This document shows, piece by piece, positions 1 to 6,049 of a stretch of DNA of 7,419 nucleotides. A model generated the notes under the pieces. The model was not told the origin of the DNA. It worked only from the letters and a program-made list of their open reading frames with translations, and did no database searches. Source of the stretch: CAZGYE01 sp964530165 (GTDB lineage Bacteria > Planctomycetota > Planctomycetia > Planctomycetales > Planctomycetaceae); assembly GCA_964530165.1 (NCBI GenBank), contig CAZGYE010000294.1, positions 1 through 7,419 on the forward strand, read 5' to 3'. Each line of letters starts with the position of its first letter. Position 1 is the stretch's first letter. The translations under genes were made by a program, and so were the position numbers.

Positions 1-1190
1 ATCTGACCACACAACGGGCCATTCGCATCCTCGTCTATGATCACGACTACCAGCCGCACAACGATCCCCACTGGCAGCCGCGATGGCTGCCGGAACCGGC
101 CGGCGTCACGTGGGAGCCGCAAGGCGGTGGGTTTGTGTTCGACGGCGGATCAAGCGAAATGACCGCTTCGCGATCCATGTTCTCATGGGTCGTGTATCGG
201 CATTGGATTCGCTCCGGCGGGCAACACGAAACCTCGGTGCCGCTCGAATCCTCTGGACCGTTGGAGAACTGGCTGAAGGCCGATCAGTCGACCGACGAAA
301 TCCCCATGGACGTGACGGTTCCTCGCGTTCCGATTCGCTACGAACGGCAAACGCAGCGACTGGTCGCGACCGGCGCGCTGTCTGAGGAGTGGCGAGATCG
401 GCTGCTGGCCAAGTCGAACAACGACGACTTCGCCCGAGCCGTCCAAGAGTTGTACGAGCAATCGCACATCGCTCCCATCACAGATGTCTACGGTTACAAT
501 CGCGACGACGGCAGCGGCTCGCAGATGCCTGTCCGCGATTTGATGTTCTCTGCACAGGTGACGTTCCGCGCAGGTCTCGGAGAATTTGTCCTGCAGATGA
601 CCGATGGCCGCGACGTGTTCGACTGCGTATTTGACCGGGGGCGGAACGAAGTGCGGTTGCAGCCGAATAGTCTTGGCAGTCCGGTTCGGACTCTTGGCAG
701 TCCGGTTCGGACGGCTCGACTGCCGATGACGACGGCAACCGAACCATTGCGCGTTGAAATGTCGTTGATGGATCGTCAGGTACTGGTGGCGGTCGACGGC
801 CGGGCGGTGTTTGCTCCGTGGAAATTGTCGCCGATCACGGACAAACAGCATGCGTGGCCGCGTAAGCCGGTCCGATTCGGTGCGAGGAATCTCTCTCTCC
901 ACGTCTGTTCCTTAAAGCTGTTTCGCGACGTGTATTACACGTCCGACAGAGCCCGAAACGGTGTGAGCAGTCCGTATCGGCTCGGACCGGACGAATACTT
1001 TGTGCTGGGCGACAATAGCCCGGTTTCGTCCGATAGCCGCGTTTGGCCTGACGGCGGGGTCAGTGCGCGCTGGCTGCTCGGGAAACCTTTCGTGGTGCAT
1101 TTGCCTTCACGGCCGGGCAAGATCAGAATAGGCGATTGGATGGCTTACATCCGCATTCCCGACTTTGCTCGAATTCGCTATATTCGCTAA
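1..1190 (+). CDS. Signal peptidase I-like S26 protease, first tandem copy (5' end outside window)
   Basis: The reading frame is open from the left edge (first full codon at position 3) to a TAA at 1188-1190. About 395 C-terminal residues are visible and the true start lies outside the window. The last quarter has the final conserved box of bacterial type I signal peptidases, GDNSPVSSDSRVWP (from 1008), followed by LLGKPF, so it should cleave secretory signal peptides at the cytoplasmic membrane. The catalytic Ser and Lys would lie upstream and cannot be checked. The visible N-terminal part (ILVYDHD, then SWVVYRHWIR, then ITDVYGYN) aligns in order with ILVYDND-like, RWIRYRHIV and ISDFCGYN stretches of the next gene, so the two are paralogues. 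Between them and the GDNS box lies a beta-rich region, about 537-950, with a VLVAVDGRAVF strand typical of laminin-G/concanavalin-like folds. It contains a perfect 21-bp tandem repeat. The gene lies 19 bases before the second copy and is probably cotranscribed with it. Family assignment is firm; the role of the insert is unknown. Confidence 0.85.
   Translation, partial: LTTQRAIRILVYDHDYQPHNDPHWQPRWLPEPAGVTWEPQGGGFVFDGGSSEMTASRSMFSWVVYRHWIRSGGQHETSVPLESSGPLENWLKADQSTDEIPMDVTVPRVPIRYERQTQRLVATGALSEEWRDRLLAKSNNDDFARAVQELYEQSHIAPITDVYGYNRDDGSGSQMPVRDLMFSAQVTFRAGLGEFVLQMTDGRDVFDCVFDRGRNEVRLQPNSLGSPVRTLGSPVRTARLPMTTATEPLRVEMSLMDRQVLVAVDGRAVFAPWKLSPITDKQHAWPRKPVRFGARNLSLHVCSLKLFRDVYYTSDRARNGVSSPYRLGPDEYFVLGDNSPVSSDSRVWPDGGVSARWLLGKPFVVHLPSRPGKIRIGDWMAYIRIPDFARIRYIR
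671..712 (+). repeat. Perfect 21-bp tandem duplication inside the first signal peptidase gene
   Basis: Two identical 21-base units (671-691 and 692-712, core TTGGCAGTCCGGTTCGGA) lie head to tail. The unit is a multiple of three, so the frame is kept and the peptide LGSPVRT occurs twice in a row. The identity at every third position suggests a recent slippage duplication. It falls in a likely loop of the lectin-like insert and well before the GDNS catalytic box, so it should be tolerated. Confidence 0.95.
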
Positions 1191-1200
1191 TGGTCTGTCA
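1191..1200 (+). repeat. Decamer TGGTCTGTCA directly after a stop codon, copy 1
   Basis: The ten bases directly after the TAA of the first peptidase gene are TGGTCTGTCA. The same ten bases directly follow the TAG of the LptB-type gene (4144-4153). Including the stop codons, 12 of 13 positions agree. The last A also begins the AGGA that probably serves as ribosome binding site for the second peptidase gene. Whether this is a remnant of a dispersed repeat or chance cannot be settled from one window. Confidence 0.5.
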
Positions 1201-1209
1201 GGAACAGCA

Positions 1210-3105
1210 ATGGTTAAAGAAATCGCGACACGCAAAGCACACTCCCGGAAGGCCAAAAAGCAAACCGCCGAGGACGTCAAAGCCGACGATCAGAAGAAGC
1301 CGCCCCGCAAGGATGGAATGCGCGAAACGGTCGAATCGGTGGTCGTGGCCTTTATTCTGGCGTTCCTGTTCCGCACGTTCGAGGCAGAGGCGTTCGTCAT
1401 TCCGACCGGCTCGATGGCGCCGACCTTGTATGGCCGCCACAAGGAAATCGAGTGTGAGAAGTGTCATTTCGTGTATGCGATCGGCGCCAGCGACGAGGTC
1501 GACAAAGACGGCTTCTTCGGCCATCGCATCCAAACGGCATTTTGCCCGAATTGTCGCTATGAGATGTCGGTCGAAAATTGGCCGGTCTTCAAGGGCGACC
1601 GCATTTTGGTCAACAAGTTTCCCTACGAGTACAGCGAACCCCACCGCTGGGATGTCGTCGTATTCAAGTATCCCGAAGAGCCTCAAACGAACTACATCAA
1701 GCGGCTGGTCGGCCTGCCAGGCGAAACGTTGCAGATTCAGCAAGGTAACGTGTATGTGCTAACAGATGGTGAATGGAACATTCTGCGCAAACAGGACCCC
1801 AACAAGCAGCGGGTCTTGCAGTTGTTGGTGTATGACAACGATCACCCAGAGACCGAGCTGCATGCCCAGGGGTGGCCCCGGCGCTGGGCCGCAGTCCGGC
1901 GAGACGGTGCGCCAGAAAGCATCGCCGGCTGGTCAAAAGACGACTCGGGGTGGAAGCGCAATGCAAAGCAGCACTCCTTTCAGTTGGATCGCGACCGGAC
2001 GAGCGACGGCGAATTGCGGTGGATCCGGTATCGACACATCGTCCCCACCCAGCAAGATTGGGATGTGGTGAGCGAAAACCCGCCGTCGCCTCCGACTGCG
2101 AATCCGCGTCCGCAGTTGATCAGCGATTTTTGCGGCTACAATGCTTACACGGGCGGTGTTCCGACCGACCGCGGCTATTATTGGGTGGGCGATCTGACTC
2201 TTTCCTGTGAACTCGAGTTACTCGACGTCGGTTCTGGGGGCGTCGTGCTGCTCGAGTTGAACAAGGGTGCTCGACAGTTTCGTTGCCGGATTGACGTTGC
2301 CACGGGCGAAGCCTCCATCTCCCACACGGTCAGCCTCAACCGCGCCGAAGATGAGGAGAAGCTGCTCGCGACTGCTAAGACGGATGTCAACGGGGTGGGC
2401 GTCCATGATCTCACGTTCGCCAACGTCGACGATCGGCTTTGTTTGTGGGTCGACGATCGGCTGGTCGACTTTGGCGCCGGCGCCGAGTACAAGCCACACG
2501 CCGGCCTGCGCACGCAGTCGCCGTGGGAGGACGATTTGATTCCGGTCGGCATTGCGGCCCGGGGCGTTGGAGTTCGCGTGTCACACCTTCTCATTCAGCG
2601 GGACACTTACTACCGCAATGAATTCGTTCACCCCAGGGACCAATTCCACAACGGCTATGCGGATACCGTTCGCGAATACGACGGATACGAAGAGAACCTG
2701 CGAGATTTGCTTTCCGATCCCCAGGCGTGGTACCAGGAATACGATTCCAAGCTGTCGCGGAACCTGGAGAAGTTTGAGGACCTTCCGTTCAAGTTCGAGC
2801 TGGGCCCGGGTGAGTTTTTCATGATGGGCGACAACAGCCCCCGCAGCAAGGACAGTCGTTTGTGGCCCAACACCCGGTTTGCCAAACACCGCCATGCCGT
2901 ACCGCGTTCGGCGCTGGTGGGGAAGGCGTTTTACATCTACTGGCCGCACGGCGTGCCGTTCCTCAACGACGGAAAGGGATACCCGGTCCGCTATCACTAT
3001 CGGAAGGAATTCCATGATGGACGCGTCACGGTCGAAAAGACCGACTACCCAAGTTTCCGTATTCCTTTCTATCCGCACGTGAGCCGTATGCACCGCATAC
3101 GATAG
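1210..3105 (+). CDS. lepB: Signal peptidase I with zinc-ribbon-like and lectin-like insertions, second tandem copy
   Basis: This 631-residue protein is a type I signal peptidase (S26) that should release secreted proteins from the membrane. ATG 1210 was chosen because AGGA (1200-1203) sits six bases upstream; the frame stays open back to a TTG at 1165, which would overlap the first copy. After a lysine-rich N-terminus comes one membrane segment (about 41-60). PTGSMAPTL carries nucleophile Ser68, GDRILVNKF is box C, YIKRLVGLPGE carries general base Lys164, and GDNSPRSKDSR is at 540-550. Between Ser68 and box C lies Cys82-x2-Cys85-x26-Cys112-x2-Cys115, a likely zinc ribbon. Lys164 and Asp541 are about 376 residues apart, against roughly 135 in E. 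coli LepB. The extra sequence occupies the place of the non-catalytic domain II and includes a beta-rich laminin-G/concanavalin-like stretch (about 323-470, with LWVDDRLVDFG at 412-422). The C-terminus ends IPFYPHVSRMHRIR, resembling the end of the first copy. All catalytic residues are present, so it is probably active. Confidence 0.93.
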   Translation: MVKEIATRKAHSRKAKKQTAEDVKADDQKKPPRKDGMRETVESVVVAFILAFLFRTFEAEAFVIPTGSMAPTLYGRHKEIECEKCHFVYAIGASDEVDKDGFFGHRIQTAFCPNCRYEMSVENWPVFKGDRILVNKFPYEYSEPHRWDVVVFKYPEEPQTNYIKRLVGLPGETLQIQQGNVYVLTDGEWNILRKQDPNKQRVLQLLVYDNDHPETELHAQGWPRRWAAVRRDGAPESIAGWSKDDSGWKRNAKQHSFQLDRDRTSDGELRWIRYRHIVPTQQDWDVVSENPPSPPTANPRPQLISDFCGYNAYTGGVPTDRGYYWVGDLTLSCELELLDVGSGGVVLLELNKGARQFRCRIDVATGEASISHTVSLNRAEDEEKLLATAKTDVNGVGVHDLTFANVDDRLCLWVDDRLVDFGAGAEYKPHAGLRTQSPWEDDLIPVGIAARGVGVRVSHLLIQRDTYYRNEFVHPRDQFHNGYADTVREYDGYEENLRDLLSDPQAWYQEYDSKLSRNLEKFEDLPFKFELGPGEFFMMGDNSPRSKDSRLWPNTRFAKHRHAVPRSALVGKAFYIYWPHGVPFLNDGKGYPVRYHYRKEFHDGRVTVEKTDYPSFRIPFYPHVSRMHRIR

Positions 3106-3200
3106 GTTGTCATGCCGTGTTCTCTCGCTTTCGGTGAGACCCAGACAAGGAAGCCAGCGGTTTGAGAGTTTTTTGATGTGGACAAACAGCGAGAACGGTC

Positions 3201-3207
3201 AAGGAGG
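3201..3207 (+). promoter_or_regulatory. Strong Shine-Dalgarno sequence for the LptB-type gene
   Basis: AAGGAGG lies nine bases before ATG 3217. It decides the start in favour of this ATG over the in-frame GTG at 3178, which would place the site inside the coding sequence and add 13 residues absent from LptB proteins. The rest of the 111-base gap after the peptidase gene (3106-3216) shows no convincing terminator or promoter, so read-through from upstream is possible. Confidence 0.8.
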
Positions 3208-3216
3208 ACGCGCTCG

Positions 3217-4143
3217 ATGTCACTGCTGCAATGCGTCGGTCTGGTAAAGGATTACCCCGGAAAGCGGGCCGTCGACGGCGTAGATTTTCACGTGGGGCGC
3301 GGCGAGATCGTCGGCTTGCTGGGACCCAACGGAGCCGGCAAGACAACGAGTTTTCGCATCGCCTGCGGGCTGATCGCACCGAACGAGGGTCGCGTCTACC
3401 TCAACGGAACAGACGTCACCAACTGGCCCATGTACAAGCGCGCCCGGCACGGCATGGGCTACCTTCCACAGGACGACAGCATCTTCGTCAAGCTGACGGT
3501 CTGGCAGAACATCATGGCCATTTTGGAGTACCTGCACATCGATCGCCGAGAGTGCCGGACGATCGTCGATGAACTTTTGGAGAAGTTCGGCTTGCAGGAC
3601 AAGCGGAATCAAATTGCCTCGACGCTCTCCGGCGGGGAGCGCCGTCGACTCGAAATTGCGCGCTGTCTGGCGAGCGAGCCACAACTCATCTTGCTAGATG
3701 AACCGTTCACCGGGGTCGACCCGGTGACCATCCACAGCATTCAGGACATCATCGCCGACCTGCGTGACGCCGGCATCTCAATACTGCTGACCGACCACCG
3801 CGAACGAGAAACGCTGACCATTACCGACCGCAGTTACATCGTCTGCGCCGGCAGAGTGCTGGTCAGCGGTGACGCCGAAACCGTGTTGAACCACCCTCTG
3901 GCCCAGGAACTGTATTTCGGGAAACGATTCGACGCAACCTCCATCATTGAAAGCAAAGAAGCGTTCGCGCCCGAATCAGAGGAGACGTGGGACGAACCAC
4001 AGACGGAATACGAACCACTCGACGAGGAGGCGACCGAACTCGACGACGAATCGGTAGACCACATCGGGCTTCAACCAGACCTCTCGGAAGAATTGTACCC
4101 GGACGAACACTCACAACTCCCTGACGAGTCGGTGGATGACTAG
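3217..4143 (+). CDS. lptB: LptB-type LPS export ABC transporter ATPase with acidic C-terminal extension
   Basis: The first ~240 residues match LptB closely. LptB is the cytoplasmic ATPase that drives lipopolysaccharide from the inner membrane through the LptBFGC/A/DE bridge. Visible in order are Walker A GPNGAGKTT (36-44), the Q-loop in YLPQDDSIF (Gln85), the signature LSGGERRR (137-144), Walker B LILLDE (157-162), the D-loop GVDP, and the switch histidine in TDHRERETL (His194). GLLGPNGAGKT, GYLPQ-x2-SIF, LSGGERRR-x-EIAR and TDH-x2-RETL are close to the E. coli LptB versions, which favours LptB over LivF/LivG-type ATPases. LptB is usually about 240 residues; here residues 245-308 form an extra tail with 26 Asp/Glu among 64, probably disordered. 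No lptA, lptC, lptF or lptG is visible nearby. It follows the signal peptidases on the same strand, with a gap of 111 bases and its own strong ribosome binding site. Confidence 0.9.
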   Translation: MSLLQCVGLVKDYPGKRAVDGVDFHVGRGEIVGLLGPNGAGKTTSFRIACGLIAPNEGRVYLNGTDVTNWPMYKRARHGMGYLPQDDSIFVKLTVWQNIMAILEYLHIDRRECRTIVDELLEKFGLQDKRNQIASTLSGGERRRLEIARCLASEPQLILLDEPFTGVDPVTIHSIQDIIADLRDAGISILLTDHRERETLTITDRSYIVCAGRVLVSGDAETVLNHPLAQELYFGKRFDATSIIESKEAFAPESEETWDEPQTEYEPLDEEATELDDESVDHIGLQPDLSEELYPDEHSQLPDESVDD

Positions 4144-4153
4144 TGGTCTGTCA
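4144..4153 (+). repeat. Decamer TGGTCTGTCA directly after a stop codon, copy 2
   Basis: This is identical to 1191-1200 and again starts at the first base after a stop codon, here the TAG of the LptB-type gene. It overlaps the left arm of the small inverted repeat at 4148-4168, so it may be the edge of a compound repeat element that extends to about 4232. Confidence 0.5.
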
Positions 4154-4168
4154 AAGCCAATTTGACAG
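4148..4168. repeat. Small perfect inverted repeat after the LptB-type gene
   Basis: CTGTCAAA (4148-4155) and TTTGACAG (4161-4168) are perfect reverse complements with a five-base loop, GCCAA. The hairpin begins five bases after the stop codon. No T-run follows, so it is not a standard intrinsic terminator. It could be an RNA 3'-end stabiliser or part of the adjoining repeat block. Confidence 0.75.
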
Positions 4169-4172
4169 GTGT

Positions 4173-4232
4173 TGTGGGGCAGGCTTTCCAGCCTGCCGTT
4201 TGGCCGCGGCAGGCTGGAAAGCCTGCCCCACA
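4173..4232. repeat. Long nested palindrome (REP/MITE-like element)
   Basis: The 26-base arms at 4173-4198 and 4207-4232 are perfect reverse complements around an 8-base loop. Each arm is itself a hairpin: GGCAGGCT and AGCCTGCC pair around TTCC (4178-4197) and again around GGAA (4208-4227). The DNA or RNA can therefore form one long stem or two short ones. It lies between two same-strand genes and has no following T-run, so a plain terminator is unlikely. From memory, similar GGCAGGCTTTCCAGCCTGCC-type sequences are scattered in planctomycete genomes, which would make this a repetitive extragenic element; no search was done. Confidence 0.85.
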
Positions 4233-4268
4233 CTGGAAAACTGACCCCAATCGGTGGGAGAGACCCGC

Positions 4269-4865
4269 ATGTTCCCCAAACGCCGAGCATGGATATTGGC
4301 GCTGGCCGTGACGACGATTGCAGTGGTTGCCGGACTGGCGTACCGCCAGCACCATCGCTACAAACATCTGGCCGTTCACGATCCGGGCATGGTGTATCGC
4401 AGCGCGTGGCTGGAACCCGATGTGCTCCGCGAAGTGATCGAAAAGTATCAGATCCGCACGGTGGTCAATCTTTGCCAGCCCGGGGAGTTGGGCGAAGACC
4501 GTTGGCGTCGCGAACGCCAGGTGGTGCAAAATGCCGGCGCCCGATTGCTGGAGCTGCCGATGCCGGTGACGGTCGATCCAGTCGATCCGGCCATCGCCAA
4601 ACACGTCGAGATGCTCGGCAATCCGGACAACTACCCGTTGCTGGTGCATTGTCAGCACGGAGTCACGCGCACGGCGAAGTTGTTGGCCATTTACGACATC
4701 GTCTACCGAAACATGTCGGCCGCCCAATCGCTGGCCGCACAACCGCTTTTCGGCCGCGACGACCACAACGTCAACGTCAGAGCATTCGCGAAACGCTTCG
4801 AGAAGTCGTACCGGAATCTGTACCCGCAGGCATCGGCCGACGACCTGCACGTGCTGCGACGATAA
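4269..4865 (+). CDS. Membrane-anchored dual-specificity/tyrosine phosphatase-like protein
   Basis: A 198-residue protein of the cysteine-based phosphatase superfamily, atypical dual-specificity type. The P-loop HCQHGVTRT shows the CX5R signature with nucleophile Cys128 and phosphate-binding Arg134. YRSAWLEPDVL (43-53) and IRTVVNL (62-68) are the usual early elements of this family. Asp103 or Asp106 in the preceding loop is the best candidate for the general acid. Residues 1-6 (MFPKRR) followed by a hydrophobic stretch (about 8-25) look like a signal anchor. By the positive-inside rule the catalytic domain would then face away from the cytoplasm. ATG 4269 was preferred because GGGAG (4256-4260) is eight bases upstream; GTG 4254 is in frame but overlaps this site. 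The substrate is not predictable and could be a phosphoprotein, inositol phosphate or lipid phosphate. It is separated from the LptB-type gene by the repeat block and ends three bases from a convergent gene. Confidence 0.82.
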   Translation: MFPKRRAWILALAVTTIAVVAGLAYRQHHRYKHLAVHDPGMVYRSAWLEPDVLREVIEKYQIRTVVNLCQPGELGEDRWRRERQVVQNAGARLLELPMPVTVDPVDPAIAKHVEMLGNPDNYPLLVHCQHGVTRTAKLLAIYDIVYRNMSAAQSLAAQPLFGRDDHNVNVRAFAKRFEKSYRNLYPQASADDLHVLRR

Positions 4866-4868
4866 CGC

Positions 4869-5075
4869 TCACAGGTTACGCGACAGCCCCCACAACACGC
4901 CGAAAACGATGCCCATGAAGAACAGGATGGTGACGAACAGCCTGCCGGCGCGGCGCAGGATGCGTTCCGGCAGTTCGTAGCGGCTGGCGCTGTAAACGAG
5001 GCTGATGACTGCTGCCAGCGGCAGTAGAAACCAGGTGACCTTGATTGCTGCTGCCAGTAAAGTGAATGTCAACAT
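4869..5075 (-). CDS. Small two-span membrane protein of unknown function
   Basis: This 68-residue protein has two hydrophobic segments, LLAAAIKVTWFLLPLAAVI (about 5-23) and FVTILFFMGIVFGVLWGL (about 48-65). They are joined by a short charged loop, RYELPERILRRAGR, that should be cytoplasmic. I do not recognise a named family. ATG 5073-5075 (minus) lies four bases after the TGA of the upstream 300-aa gene, which suggests translational coupling. A GTG at 5094-5096 would add seven residues and overlap that gene. Neither start has a strong ribosome binding site. The hydrophobic pattern and tight coupling argue for a real gene. Its stop is three bases from the convergent phosphatase gene. Confidence 0.72.
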   Translation of the reverse strand: MLTFTLLAAAIKVTWFLLPLAAVISLVYSASRYELPERILRRAGRLFVTILFFMGIVFGVLWGLSRNL

Positions 5076-5079
5076 TGGC

Positions 5080-5982
5080 TCATTCGCCCGTTTCACGCGA
5101 GCGTTTTTTCTCCTCTTCGTTCTCTTCCTCGTCTCCGTATCCGTAAGCCGGCCCTGAGAGCGCGTCCCAGATCGCCAGAATGTTCAGCAGCCCGGCAATC
5201 CAGGTGTAGACCCCTGCCAGCTCGTAGAATTTTCCCAGTCTTCCGTGGAGCCCTTCCAGCAATTCGCCCTCCAACGGAACTTCAAACCAGTTCCAGAAAC
5301 TGCGCGGAATGCTGCCGCGAATCTGGCCGCCCACGAATTCGGAGTGGCCTTCCGGAGGGTCGGTGATCGAGCAGACGACGACGCGTCGGGGGTCACCGGC
5401 GATTTCCCGGTCGAGGAATCGCAGTCCGGCCAGGTGTAGTTGGATGGTTTGCTTGCCGTCGAGCGTCCCGGTGAAGGTACCCTCCACGTCGGCGCCAAAC
5501 TCGCCGTGGACCGGTTTCAGCATGATGTTGCCAGCCAGCGCACCGACACCGGGCTTGCCGTCGACGCCGTCACCGGCCATCTCACCCGTGAAAGACGCCG
5601 AGAGAGGTTCGCCGAAAGCGTTGGGCGGCCGGTTGCTGGGATCGTAATACCGTTTCGACTGCACCAAAGCCGGGAGCGCAGGCAAACCGACCAGAGCTTG
5701 CGCCAGATAGCCGAGGTTGGCCGCTTTTCGCAACTGCAGGTCGGCGCGGTAGTAGACAACTTTCCACTCGCCCAGTTTCATCCCGTAGAGGAAAGTCCCC
5801 AGAATGCAAACAAAGTACAAAAGGCCCTTAAACACCCGCCCCTGATACAGATGTCCCGCCCCGGGGATGAGATAGGCCAGGAAGGCGGCCAACCATGGGT
5901 TTTTCAGCGATACCTGGGATTCGGGCATACCTGGGATCTCGAGGAACCGTCCGTCGCGGCGGGTTTTGCGAGTTCGCCCCAT
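5080..5982 (-). CDS. Multi-span membrane protein with soluble beta domain (DUF6677-like)
   Basis: This 300-residue protein has no assigned function. Residues about 28-68 form a membrane hairpin, LAAFLAYLIPGAGHLYQGR followed by KGLLYFVCILGTFLYG. It resembles the TM2-type pattern in which two spans flank a PGxGHxYxGR loop. A weak hydrophobic stretch lies at about 90-107. A glycine-rich, probably beta-stranded soluble domain covers about 125-250, then a last span at about 258-277 (VYTWIAGLLNILAIWDAL), then a highly charged tail (DEEENEEEKKRSRE). From memory this resembles a planctomycete family annotated as DUF6677; this was not checked. ATG 5980-5982 gives the longest product, without a clear Shine-Dalgarno site. 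A second ATG at 5926-5928 would remove 18 polar residues and keep all spans. It sits in the middle of a minus-strand unit, after the 54-aa gene and directly before the 68-aa gene. Confidence 0.82.
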   Translation of the reverse strand: MGRTRKTRRDGRFLEIPGMPESQVSLKNPWLAAFLAYLIPGAGHLYQGRVFKGLLYFVCILGTFLYGMKLGEWKVVYYRADLQLRKAANLGYLAQALVGLPALPALVQSKRYYDPSNRPPNAFGEPLSASFTGEMAGDGVDGKPGVGALAGNIMLKPVHGEFGADVEGTFTGTLDGKQTIQLHLAGLRFLDREIAGDPRRVVVCSITDPPEGHSEFVGGQIRGSIPRSFWNWFEVPLEGELLEGLHGRLGKFYELAGVYTWIAGLLNILAIWDALSGPAYGYGDEEENEEEKKRSRETGE

Positions 5983-6049
5983 TGTATGGGGTCCGCGAGA
6001 TCAAGGCCAGTCCACCTCCGAGGTTGGACAAAAAGGTTCTCCAGGCTTG

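Noticed and set aside
183..902. A 239-codon open frame on the minus strand opposite the first signal peptidase
   Set aside because: Its product is Arg/His-rich with no domain or membrane pattern. It is antisense to a frame with a clear S26 match and is a GC-driven shadow.
1198..1743. A 181-codon minus-strand frame opposite the Ser/Lys part of the second signal peptidase
   Set aside because: It lies wholly opposite the catalytic boxes of a well-supported gene and shows no family resemblance.
3106..3216. A terminator or promoter between the second peptidase gene and the LptB-type gene
   Set aside because: The short pairings and the T-run near 3170 do not form a convincing stem plus tail, and no -35/-10 pair with proper spacing was found.
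4173..4232. The long palindrome as an intrinsic terminator of the LptB-type gene
   Set aside because: No T-run follows the stem and the nested symmetry is unusual for a terminator; a REP-like repeat explains it better.
4144..4250. The repeat block as a small transposon with terminal inverted repeats
   Set aside because: The outer ends (around 4143-4152 and 4238-4249) match only about seven of ten bases as inverted repeats, and no target-site duplication is visible.
4140..4850. A 236-codon minus-strand frame covering the phosphatase gene and the palindrome
   Set aside because: The opposite strand carries the CX5R phosphatase. This frame's end is only a translation of the repeat, and the rest has random-looking composition.
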